Assembly (NCBI GenBank): GCA_035544675.1
Contig: DATKCA010000109.1
Coordinates: forward strand, 1-11,789
DNA length: 11,789 bases
Direction of reading: 5' to 3'
DNA from: DATKCA01 sp035544675
Lineage (GTDB): Bacteria; Acidobacteriota; Thermoanaerobaculia; Gp7-AA8
Positions 1 through 6,965 of the stretch are shown here, in pieces (the first letter of the stretch is position 1; each line of letters begins with the position of its first letter). The notes below the pieces were generated by a model. It saw only the letters and a list, made by a program, of their open reading frames with translations, was not told where the DNA came from and ran no database searches. A program made the position numbers and the translations under genes.

Positions 1-165
1 AGCTACGCCGTGACCGCCCGGACCTCGTTCGGCAGGATCAACAGCGCGTTCCCGATCACCACGAGCACCATCGGCGGCGAGACTCTCATCGGCACCATCG
101 GCGGCGGCAACTGCAAGCTCGAGCTGACCAACGCGAACGGCGGCATCACGCTCGTGAAGGAGTAG
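1..165 (+). CDS. DUF4097-like (putative adhesin) protein, C-terminal fragment
   Basis: Frame 1 is open from the first base of the window to a TAG at 163-165, giving the last 54 residues of a protein whose start lies outside the window. The fragment is rich in Gly, Thr, Ile and Asn. It shows short beta-strand repeats such as TSFGRI, TIGGGNCKLEL and a terminal NGGITLVKE. This pattern (SFG.I, IGGG..L.L, NG.I.L) is typical of the C-terminal end of DUF4097 / putative adhesin beta-helix proteins, which are usually exported or anchored to the membrane in many Gram-negative lineages. The stop codon directly abuts a heptamer repeat, and the gene converges on the lipoprotein gene that ends the trp operon. 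The family call rests on the repeat pattern of a short fragment; another beta-solenoid surface protein is possible. Confidence 0.6.
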   Translation, partial: SYAVTARTSFGRINSAFPITTSTIGGETLIGTIGGGNCKLELTNANGGITLVKE

Positions 166-303
166 TCCTTAGTCCTTGGTCCTTAGTCCTTAGGGAACCT
201 CTGCGCAACTTTGTGATCTCTGTGACTCTGTGGTTGATGTCAAACCACAGAGTCACAGAGGACGCAGAGCTTACGCAGAGGTTACTTAGGCCTTAGGCCC
301 TAG
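166..303. repeat. Tandem heptamers plus long palindrome between convergent genes
   Basis: The whole gap between two convergent genes is repeat-derived. Positions 166-193 hold four tandem heptamers (TCCTTAG, once TCCTTGG). Positions 196-283 form a long imperfect palindrome. Its outer arms AACCTCTGCG (196-205) and CGCAGAGGTT (274-283) pair perfectly over 10 bp. Its inner arms, 218-235 and 243-260, pair perfectly over 18 bp around a 7-nt loop. Two more CTTAGG-type heptamers (284-297) follow and run into the stop codon of the lipoprotein gene (300-302). As RNA it would fold into a strong hairpin from either strand, so it could act as a bidirectional transcription stop or 3'-end stabiliser, although it has no U-tract. 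It could equally be a dispersed REP- or MITE-like intergenic element. Confidence 0.8.
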
Positions 304-890
304 AAGCTCCGCTTGTACGTGAAGATGAACGAGCGCGTCACGCAGTTCACCACCGGCGCGCGAAACGTGGCCGAGCGGATCTCGCGCTCGGCCAGCGCGG
401 CCAGTGCGGGATCGCCCGTGGAGTTCATCGTCACCTTCGTCGAGGTCACGACACCGGCCGTGTTCACCGCGGCTTCGATCACGACCAGGCCGTGCGAGTC
501 GCTGTCGGAGAACGCCGGCACCGGCGCCTTCACGAAGCTGTAATCGGAGTTGGGCGGGCAGCCGCGGCGGCGCGGCGCGGCATCGCCGCGCGACACGTGT
601 TGGGAAGACACCCATCCCGTCTGGCCGCTGGCCAGTCTGACGCGCAGCCATCCCTTCGATTCCTCGATGACGTCGAGCCTGGTTCCGCGGCGCACGCGCG
701 TCACGATCTCGTCGTTGGCCGAGGCGCCGGCACGAACGTTCAGCGTCGAGGCCGTCACCTGCACGCTGCCGGTCACGCGCCCGGCCGGCGCGGTCACCGG
801 CTCGGGAATGACTTCGGGAGCGGGCGGCCGGCTGCAGGCGGCCAGAGCGACGAGAAGCACTGCGGCGGGGACGCGTGACACGCGGCGCAT
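300..890 (-). CDS. Lipoprotein with bacterial SH3 domain and TonB-like C-terminal domain
   Basis: Predicted 196-residue lipoprotein. The ATG at 890 is preferred over upstream starts because it gives a clean lipoprotein signal: MRR, a hydrophobic core and the lipobox LAAC with the lipidated Cys at residue 19. A Pro-rich linker follows (about 21-40). Next comes an SH3b-type domain at about 42-103 (TLNVRAGAS, then GWLRVRL and TGWVSSQHV), a fold usually linked to peptidoglycan or ligand binding. Residues about 130-196 resemble a TonB C-terminal / energy-transducer fold, with LVVIEAAVNTAGVV and a helix containing PALAALAEREI. Cys111 and Cys183 could form a disulfide. The protein lacks the TonB membrane anchor and long Pro spacer, so it is not a canonical TonB. 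The gene begins 1 nt after the trpA stop and is the last gene of the operon. Its exact role is unknown. Confidence 0.8.
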   Translation of the reverse strand: MRRVSRVPAAVLLVALAACSRPPAPEVIPEPVTAPAGRVTGSVQVTASTLNVRAGASANDEIVTRVRRGTRLDVIEESKGWLRVRLASGQTGWVSSQHVSRGDAAPRRRGCPPNSDYSFVKAPVPAFSDSDSHGLVVIEAAVNTAGVVTSTKVTMNSTGDPALAALAEREIRSATFRAPVVNCVTRSFIFTYKRSF

Positions 891-891
891 C

Positions 892-1674
892 CTAACCGAG
901 AATCCCCCGCACCACTTCGGCGGCGCGCTCCGGAGCCCCCGCCGCGTCACCGTCCGCGATGGCCCGCACGATGGCACTGCCCACGACCACCGCATCGCAC
1001 CGGTCGCGCAGCATGGACAGGTGCTCGGCATGCGAGATCCCGAATCCGACCGCCAGCGGCTTCTTCACCAGCGCGCGCACCTCGCCCAGCCGCTCGAGCA
1101 GCGCGGGATCGAGCTCGCGCCGCACGCCCGTCACGCCGGTCGTCGACACGTAGTACACGAAGCCGTCCGACGCGCGATCGATGAGCCGCGCGCGCGCGTT
1201 CGACGACGTCGGCGCCAGCAGGAAGATCACGCCCAGGCCGTGGAAGTGCATGGTGGAGCGGAAGACATCGGCGGACTCCGGCGGCAGGTCGGTGATCAGC
1301 ACTGAGTCGATTCCCGCCGCCGAAGCGTTCTCGGCGAACCGGTCGACGCCGTATCGCAGGATCGGATTGAGGTACGAGAACGCGATCAGCGGGATCTCGC
1401 TCGCCGCGCGGACCGAGCGCGCAACCTCGAGCACACCGTCGGTCGTCGTTCCGCTGCGCAGGGCGCGCTGCGCGGCGGCCTGAATGACCGGGCCGTCCGC
1501 GATCGGATCGGAGAACGGAATCCCCAGCTCGATCGCGTCCGCCCCGGCACCCTCGAGCGCCGCCGCCACGCGGATCGTCGTGGCGAGGTCCGGATCGCCG
1601 CAGGTGAGGTAGGCGATGAGGCCGGGGCGGCCTGCCTTGCGCAGCTTCGTGAAGAGCGACCGCACCCGCTTCAC
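892..1674 (-). CDS. trpA: Tryptophan synthase alpha chain
   Basis: Encodes the 260-residue alpha subunit of cytosolic tryptophan synthase, which cleaves indole-3-glycerol phosphate to indole and glyceraldehyde 3-phosphate and channels indole to TrpB. The TIM-barrel signatures are intact: LIAYLTCGDPD near the N-terminus, DAIELGIPFSDPIADG with catalytic Glu49 and Asp60 at the positions known from the Escherichia coli enzyme, YYVSTTGVTG, and the phosphate-binding GFGIS. The start is GTG at 1674, preceded by a good ribosome-binding site (GAGGGGG, 5 nt upstream). Unlike its neighbours it is not overlapped with the gene before it: 73 nt containing an inverted heptamer array separate it from trpB. 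Its own ribosome-binding site fits that separation. The lipoprotein gene follows after 1 nt. Confidence 0.97.
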   Translation of the reverse strand: MKRVRSLFTKLRKAGRPGLIAYLTCGDPDLATTIRVAAALEGAGADAIELGIPFSDPIADGPVIQAAAQRALRSGTTTDGVLEVARSVRAASEIPLIAFSYLNPILRYGVDRFAENASAAGIDSVLITDLPPESADVFRSTMHFHGLGVIFLLAPTSSNARARLIDRASDGFVYYVSTTGVTGVRRELDPALLERLGEVRALVKKPLAVGFGISHAEHLSMLRDRCDAVVVGSAIVRAIADGDAAGAPERAAEVVRGILG

Positions 1675-1696
1675 GACTGCCCCCTCGAACGCCAGA

Positions 1697-1767
1697 GGAT
1701 GACGGATGAAGGATGACGGATGAACGCTCCGGCTACCATTTCATCCTTCATCCTTCATCCTTCATCC
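1697..1767. repeat. Inverted array of heptamers between trpB and trpA
   Basis: Four tandem heptamers (GGATGAC, GGATGAA, GGATGAC, GGATGAA; 1697-1724) are followed by a 15-nt spacer. Four perfect copies of the reverse complement TTCATCC come next (1740-1767). The two 28-nt arms pair at 26 of 28 positions, so a transcript from either strand can form a very stable hairpin. The right arm extends into trpB: the last codons (Met-Lys-Asp-Glu-Gly) and the TGA stop (1748-1750) of trpB are heptamer sequence. The element lies inside an operon, so it may tune trpB/trpA expression by partial termination or by protecting mRNA ends, or it may simply be a tolerated selfish or slippage-derived repeat. Confidence 0.85.
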
Positions 1768-2935
1768 GCGCGATCTGCGGCACATCCTTGTCCCCCCGTC
1801 CGGACAGGTTCACGACCACGGTCGCGCCGGAAGCGATCGATCCCCCGTTGCGCAGCAGCCAGCCCAGCGCATGCGCCGACTCGAGCGCCGGGATGATCCC
1901 TTCCGTCTCGCTCAACTTGTGGAACGCCTCCAGCGCGAGGTCGTCGCTGCAGTCGTGATACTCGGCGCGCCCGATCTGCTGCAGGTATGCGTGCTCGGGG
2001 CCGACGGACGGGTAGTCGAGCCCCGCGGAGATCGAATGCGTTTCGGCGATCTGCCCGAACTCGTCCTGCAGCACCATCGAGCGCGTGCCGTGCAGCACGC
2101 CGACCGTGCCGCCGCTGAACCGCGCCGCGTGGCTGCCGAGCTCGAGACCGCGCCCTCCCGCTTCGACTCCCACGAGCCGGATCGACCCGTGCTTCAGCAT
2201 CTCGGAAAAGAGGCCGATGGCATTCGATCCGCCGCCCACGCACGCAACGGCGACGTCGGGAAGCCGTCCGGTGGCCTTCCTGATCTGCCCGAGCGCCTCG
2301 CGGCCGATCACCGACTGAAAGTCGCGCACCACCATCGGATAGGGATGCGGTCCGAGGACCGAGCCGATGATGTAGTGGGTATTGCGGACGTTCGTCACCC
2401 AGTCGCGGATCGCCTCGTTGATGGCATCCTTGAGCGTCCTGCTCCCGCTCGACACCGGGGCGACTTCCGCGCCGAGCAGTCGCATCCGGAAGACGTTCAG
2501 CTCCTGCCGGGCCATGTCCACCTCGCCCATGTAGACGAGGCACCTGAGGCCCAGCAGAGCGCACGCGGTGGCGGTGGCGACGCCATGCTGTCCTGCGCCG
2601 GTCTCCGCGATGACGCGCTCCTTCCCCATCCGCCTGGCCATGAGCGCCTGGCCGATGGCGTTGTTGATCTTGTGCGCGCCGGTGTGGTTGAGGTCTTCAC
2701 GCTTGAGGAACAGCCGGAAATCCCCGCACAGCTCCGCGAACTTCCTGGCCTCCGAGAGAGGTGTGGGGCGTCCCACGTAGTTTTTCAGAATGTCATCGAG
2801 CTCGCGGCGGAAGGCCCGGTCGCGTTTCAGCGACCGGTACGCGCTCTCGAACTCGTCGAGCGCGGCCATCAGTGTCTCCGGGACGAACCGCCCGCCGAAG
2901 TCGCCGAAGTAGCCGAAGCGGTCCGGGAGACTCAC
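1748..2935 (-). CDS. trpB: Tryptophan synthase beta chain
   Basis: Encodes the 395-residue PLP-dependent beta subunit, which condenses indole with serine to give tryptophan. The conserved elements are present: GYFGDFGGRFVPETL near the start, LNHTGAHKINNA with PLP lysine Lys89, AETGAGQHG with catalytic Glu111, the phosphate-binding GGGSN at 234-238, and SGRGDKD near the end. Length and motifs match the classical TrpB1 class that pairs with TrpA, not the longer TrpB2 class. An upstream ATG would add 84 residues, but those only translate the trpF region in another frame. The GTG at 2935 starts the family's usual N-terminus and overlaps the trpF stop by 4 nt (GTGA), implying translational coupling. 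The final residues after IAR are encoded by the intergenic heptamer repeat and replace the family's usual tail. Confidence 0.97.
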   Translation of the reverse strand: MSLPDRFGYFGDFGGRFVPETLMAALDEFESAYRSLKRDRAFRRELDDILKNYVGRPTPLSEARKFAELCGDFRLFLKREDLNHTGAHKINNAIGQALMARRMGKERVIAETGAGQHGVATATACALLGLRCLVYMGEVDMARQELNVFRMRLLGAEVAPVSSGSRTLKDAINEAIRDWVTNVRNTHYIIGSVLGPHPYPMVVRDFQSVIGREALGQIRKATGRLPDVAVACVGGGSNAIGLFSEMLKHGSIRLVGVEAGGRGLELGSHAARFSGGTVGVLHGTRSMVLQDEFGQIAETHSISAGLDYPSVGPEHAYLQQIGRAEYHDCSDDLALEAFHKLSETEGIIPALESAHALGWLLRNGGSIASGATVVVNLSGRGDKDVPQIARMKDEG

Positions 2936-3549
2936 GAGCGCCGGATCCGCTCGAAGAAACGCGCGACTTTCGCGTGGTCCTTGATGCCGGGCTCCGCCTC
3001 CACGCCGCTGGAGAGATCGATGCCGTCCGGGCGCACCAGGCTGATCGCCGCGCCGACGTTGTCCGGCGAGAGGCCGCCGGAGAGAAAGAATGGCTTCGTG
3101 CGCGGATAGTTCGACAGCAGCGACCAGTCGAAGCGCCGCCCCGTGCCGCCCGCCCGCCGCTCGTCGTACGTGTCGAAGAGCACCCACTCCGCGGAGGAGT
3201 GCGCGGTCGTATCGGGCAGCGTCTCGCCGACCCGATAGGTCTTGATGACCGGAAGGCCGAGGGAGCGGACATCCTCGTCCGGCTCGGAGCCCTGCAGCTG
3301 CACGAGGTCGAGGCCGATCAGCGAGGCGATCTCGCCGATGTAGCCCACCGACGAGTCTCGAAAGACGCCCACGATGCTCGGGGGATTCTCACGCTCGCGC
3401 ACCTTCGATGCGATCTCTGCGGCGCGCTCGGGCTCCACGTAGCGAGGAGTGGACGGCACGAAGATGAAACCGAGGAAATCCGCGCCGTGCCCGGCGCACA
3501 GCAGCGCGTCTTCTTCGCGGGTCAGGCCGCAGATCTTGATCCTGGTCAA
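2932..3549 (-). CDS. trpF: Phosphoribosylanthranilate isomerase
   Basis: About 205 residues, the normal size for TrpF, which performs the Amadori rearrangement of phosphoribosylanthranilate to CdRP in the third step of tryptophan synthesis. The TIM-barrel signatures are clear: KICGLT near the start with the catalytic Cys, GFIFVPSTPRYV, VQLQGSE, a catalytic Asp in FDTYDERRAGGTGRRFDW, FFLSGGLSPDNV and DLSSGVEAEPGIKD. The best start is a TTG at 3549, giving (L/M)TRIKICGLT; GGAG lies about 10 nt upstream and the trpC stop is 7 nt away. A longer frame from 3687 would only translate the end of trpC out of frame. The gene ends in a 4-nt overlap with trpB. It is a stand-alone TrpF, not the TrpC-TrpF fusion of enteric bacteria. 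Confidence 0.95.
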   Translation of the reverse strand: MTRIKICGLTREEDALLCAGHGADFLGFIFVPSTPRYVEPERAAEIASKVRERENPPSIVGVFRDSSVGYIGEIASLIGLDLVQLQGSEPDEDVRSLGLPVIKTYRVGETLPDTTAHSSAEWVLFDTYDERRAGGTGRRFDWSLLSNYPRTKPFFLSGGLSPDNVGAAISLVRPDGIDLSSGVEAEPGIKDHAKVARFFERIRRS

Positions 3550-3556
3550 TGGGTCG

Positions 3557-4356
3557 TCACTCCGGCCGCCCAGTGGGCGGCGCACCACGCAGCCTGCGGA
3601 CGGCGGCGGCCCGGTCATTCTGCCGCAAGAGCGACTCGCCGACCAGAAACGCGTCGAAGCGCGCCGCGCGCATACGTTGTACATCATTCGCGCTGCTGAT
3701 GCCGCTCTCGGCGACCTTGATCACATCCTCCGGTATCAGAGCGCCGAGCCGTTCGGAAGTGCCGAGGTCGACGCGGAACGTGCGGAGGTCGCGGTTGTTG
3801 ACGCCGATGAGGCGTGCTCCGCCGGCCAGGGCGCGCTCGAGGTCCGCTTCGTCGTGCACCTCGACGAGCGCGTCGCAGCCATGCTCAGCCAGGATGCCGA
3901 TGAACCGGCGGAGGGTATCGGCGTCCAGCAGTGAGGCGATCAGCAGCATCGCGTCCGCGCCGGCCGCCACGCCGGCCAGGATCTGCGACGGCTCGACGAC
4001 GAAGTCCTTCATGATCACCGGCAGCCCGGCCGCGCCCGACGCTCTGCGCAGCCAGTGGCGCGATCCGCGGAAGAACTCCGGCTCGGTCACCACGGAGATG
4101 GCCGCCGCGCCGCCTTCCCGGTAATCGGCCGCAATCCGCTCCACGTCGGGATTCTCGATGATCGGCCCGGCCGACGGCGACGCGGACTTGATCTCGGCAA
4201 TGATGTTCACCCCTTCGCTCTGCAGCGCCGTGGAGAAGGCATGCTCTTTTCGACTCCGCGCTGCATCCCGCGCCGCGCGCCGCAGATCCCCGTCGTCGCT
4301 CGGCTCGCCGGCCAGACGGGCCCGCGTCCGCTCCACGATCCTGGCCAGAACGTCGC

Positions 4357-4360
<4 letters not shown>
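3557..4360 (-). CDS. trpC: Indole-3-glycerol phosphate synthase
   Basis: 267 residues, a monofunctional IGPS that cyclises CdRP to indole-3-glycerol phosphate. The catalytic set is visible: Lys58 in AEIKSASPS, Lys118 in VIMKDFVV, Glu167 in LVEVHDEAD, Asn188 in GVNNRDL, and Glu218-Ser219 in VAESGIS. One small departure is SPSAG where many homologues have SPSKG. The start is a GTG at 4360 that overlaps the trpD stop as GTGA, with the purine-rich AGGGGAG just upstream in the end of trpD. A longer frame reaching 5032 is a shadow of trpD in another frame. The C-terminus has a short Arg/Pro/Gly-rich extension past the last barrel helix. trpF follows after 7 nt. Confidence 0.97.
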
Positions 4361-5381
<1,021 letters not shown>

Positions 5382-5385
<4 letters not shown>

Positions 5386-5951
5386 TGCCCCGCAGCGGCG
5401 ACGCCACTCTTCGCGGGGACACGCTCCGAGATCCGGAACGTCTCGAAGATCTGCGTGGCCGCAGGCGACACACGCTGCTCGGCGGTACGCGCCACGTACA
5501 GGATCTGGTACAGACGGTCGTCGTCAATCACCAGGCGGGAGCGGAAGAACGCGTCGTCGGAATAAAACAGCAGCCGCGCCGACGGCACAGCGCCTTCGCG
5601 CATCTCTTCTTGCTCCAGCGACGCGCCCAGCGCCTTGACCAGCGACGCGCGCGTGCTGGTCATCATCTTCTGCGGATCGAGAATCTTTCCGGGCATCTGG
5701 CTCATCGTCACGACGATGGCCTCGCCATTCGGTGACTTGGAGATCCAGTTCGTGGCGGTGATCTCGCCCTCTGGCGACTTCTGCTTCTGCACCTGCTTGA
5801 TGAACGCGGCGTAACCGGCCGGCAGGTCGATGCTGAATACCTCGTTCTTCACGTCCTCGGCGCTGACCGGCAGCGTCGCCATCACTATCATCATCATCAG
5901 CAGCAGCAGAATCACATTCACTCGTCTCATCTGGTGGCTCCTCCGTTTCAT
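5382..5951 (-). CDS. Exported protein of unknown function embedded in the trp operon
   Basis: I do not recognise the family. The start is ambiguous. ATGs at 5951 and 5930 are each preceded by a good GGAGG ribosome-binding site at ordinary spacing; an ATG at 5990 is also open but has a poorer site. With the 5951 start the product is 189 residues. It begins with a signal peptide (MKRRSHQMRR, a Leu/Met-rich core, then PVSA before the mature start EDVKNEV). There are no further membrane spans, so a periplasmic or secreted product is expected. The mature part opens with FSIDLPAGY and continues with strand-like segments such as EAIVVTMSQMPG, SARLLFYSDDAF and RLYQILYVARTAEQ. This broadly resembles small PsbP/DcrB-like exported domains (DUF1795 type), which is only a structural guess. 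It lies downstream of trpG and overlaps trpD by 4 nt, so it is fixed within the operon. Nothing links it chemically to tryptophan. Confidence 0.8.
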
Positions 5952-6080
5952 CACCGAACCTCCGTTTGCTGAGGCTGCATTCCGCTTCATAGGGTCACTC
6001 TTCCATTTCGCGTGGCACTGGCCCTCGTCCGAGGAAGGGCTAATCTCTGGTGGATCATCGTCGCTGAGGCGGCCGGCCGC

Positions 6081-6656
6081 TCATCCGCTGAGGGTTCGAA
6101 GAAAGTTGTCGATCAGACGATCGCCTCCGACCGTCCCGTACGACTCCGGGTGAAACTGGATCCCGTAGACCGGCCTGGTGCGATGAGAGACCGCCATCAC
6201 CACCCCCTCGGGTGTCTCCGCGTCGACGACCAGGTCGGCAGGCATCGTCCCGCGATCAATGATGAGCGAGTGATAACGCGCCGTCCGCATCGGCTGCGGG
6301 CACTCCTCGAACAACCTTCTCCCTTCGTGCCGCACGTCCGTCACCTTTCCATGCACGGCCACGGAGCCGCGGACGATCCTGGCGCCGAACGCCTCGCCAA
6401 TGGCCTGGTGGCCGAGGCAGACGCCGAGCGTCGGGATGGTGTGGTTGAGGCGAATGAGCTCGACGACCCGGCCTGCGCGTGACGGGATTCCCGGGCCGGG
6501 CGAGATCACGATGGCGGCCGGCGTCCTTTCCAGAAACTCAGCCGGCTCGAAGGCGTCGTTGCGGATCACCTCGACCGCCGAGCCAGAGAGCCGCTCGATC
6601 TGCTGGACGAGGTTGTAGGTGAAGGAGTCGTAGTTGTCGATGACGACGATGGGCAT
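6081..6656 (-). CDS. trpG: Anthranilate synthase component II (glutamine amidotransferase), TrpG/PabA type
   Basis: 191-residue class I glutamine amidotransferase that releases ammonia from glutamine for anthranilate synthase. The triad is intact: Cys80 in GVCLGHQAIGEAFG, His169 and Glu171 in YGIQFHPES. The N-terminal IDNYDSFTYNLVQ and the SPGPG and RYHSLI motifs mark the TrpG/PabA group. The operon context says TrpG, but in bacteria with one copy this subunit often also serves aminodeoxychorismate synthase (PabB) for folate, and the sequence does not separate the two roles. No trpE is adjacent, which is unusual because the partner subunit is commonly next door. The ATG at 6656 has no clear ribosome-binding site, and a TAGAAT hexamer lies close upstream, so translation may be leaderless. 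It is the first gene of the operon. Confidence 0.93.
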   Translation of the reverse strand: MPIVVIDNYDSFTYNLVQQIERLSGSAVEVIRNDAFEPAEFLERTPAAIVISPGPGIPSRAGRVVELIRLNHTIPTLGVCLGHQAIGEAFGARIVRGSVAVHGKVTDVRHEGRRLFEECPQPMRTARYHSLIIDRGTMPADLVVDAETPEGVVMAVSHRTRPVYGIQFHPESYGTVGGDRLIDNFLRTLSG

Positions 6657-6668
6657 GAAGAGCGACGA

Positions 6669-6697
6669 ATTCTAGCGCCACGAGGCCGCCCGGGGGA
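6669..6697 (-). promoter_or_regulatory. Possible trpG/trp operon promoter
   Basis: On the minus strand TAGAAT (6674-6669) matches the -10 consensus at five of six positions. A -35 box is poor: TCCCCC or TTCCCC at 17-18 nt spacing. Only 12 nt separate the -10 hexamer from the trpG ATG, so a transcript from here would have a 5' leader of a few bases at most. That matches the missing ribosome-binding site and leaves no room for a peptide-type attenuator. The -35 side overlaps the outer arm of the hexamer inverted repeat. This is motif matching only. Confidence 0.3.
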
Positions 6698-6866
6698 ACG
6701 AAAGGCCGGGCACGGGCTCGGGCTCGGGCTCGGGAACCCCTGGCGCCGGTGAGGACACCGGCGCTTCCATTCCGGTCTTCCCGTGCCAGTGCCCGTGCCT
6801 GGCTTTTGACTTTCCCGTGCCCGCGCCCGTGCCCGAGCCCGAGCCCGGCTCTTCGTCCCCTGGGGC
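6688..6866. repeat. Long inverted repeat of CNCGGG hexamers with nested hairpin
   Basis: This fills most of the 309-nt divergent gap between trpG and the AbgT gene. The left arm carries tandem hexamers of the form C(A/T)CGGG at 6705-6734. The right arm, 6814-6849, carries the complementary CCCG(A/T/C)G series. The arms extend outward with small indels (6688-6711 against 6843-6866), making an imperfect palindrome of about 180 bp. Off centre inside it, GCGCCGGTG (6743-6751) and CACCGGCGC (6756-6764) form a perfect 9-bp stem with a 4-nt AGGA loop. A further CCCGTGCC pair lies at 6780-6799. Apparent open frames here have Pro-Glu, Ser-Pro or Gly-Thr repeats and are translation artefacts. It may be a dispersed repeat or a structured barrier between divergent promoters. 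The rest of the gap (6867-6965) shows only a weak promoter candidate. Confidence 0.75.
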
Positions 6867-6927
6867 TCGACGGAGTGCGGTCTCTTGGCATCGGCCTCTT
6901 TTAGTGCACGCACCGAAGTCACGCGAA

Positions 6928-6956
6928 TTCATGACTCATCACACTAGGGCTAAACT
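6928..6956 (+). promoter_or_regulatory. Possible promoter of the AbgT-family gene
   Basis: TAAACT at 6951-6956 resembles a -10 box, with a weak -35 (TTCATG, 6928-6933) at 17-nt spacing. Only 9 nt lie between the -10 hexamer and the ATG at 6966, and no ribosome-binding site is visible. Transcription would therefore begin at or near the start codon. Evidence is motif matching only. Confidence 0.25.
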
Positions 6957-6965
6957 CTCGCCCGC

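Noticed and set aside
892..1031. Longer start for the lipoprotein overlapping trpA
   Set aside because: A start at 1031 would place 47 residues of non-signal sequence, read from trpA out of frame, ahead of a textbook lipoprotein signal peptide that begins at 890.
1697..1767. Possible CRISPR-like array
   Set aside because: Units are only 7 nt with no spacers between them, and the array is inverted; it does not have CRISPR organisation.
1748..3187. 479-residue version of TrpB starting at an upstream ATG
   Set aside because: The extra 84 residues translate trpF in another frame, are Arg/Ala-rich low-complexity sequence, and do not belong to the TrpB N-terminus. The GTG at 2935 restores the family length.
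1871..3699. Long plus-strand open frames across trpB and trpF
   Set aside because: They lie antisense to well-conserved enzymes, are rich in Arg, Ala, His and Pro as expected from GC-rich antisense frames, and show no recognisable domain.
6566..6932. Minus-strand frames with Pro-Glu, Ser-Pro and Gly-Thr repeats upstream of trpG
   Set aside because: All three minus-strand frames are open only because the hexamer array lacks stop codons; the repeating dipeptides change with frame, so they are repeat translations and not a protein.
6657..6965. trp leader peptide/attenuator, T-box or TRAP site upstream of trpG
   Set aside because: No short frame with consecutive Trp codons, no T-box-like sequence and no regular GAG/UAG triplet series is seen, and the -10-like hexamer lies 12 nt before the ATG. 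The hairpin at 6743-6764 lies upstream of that candidate promoter.
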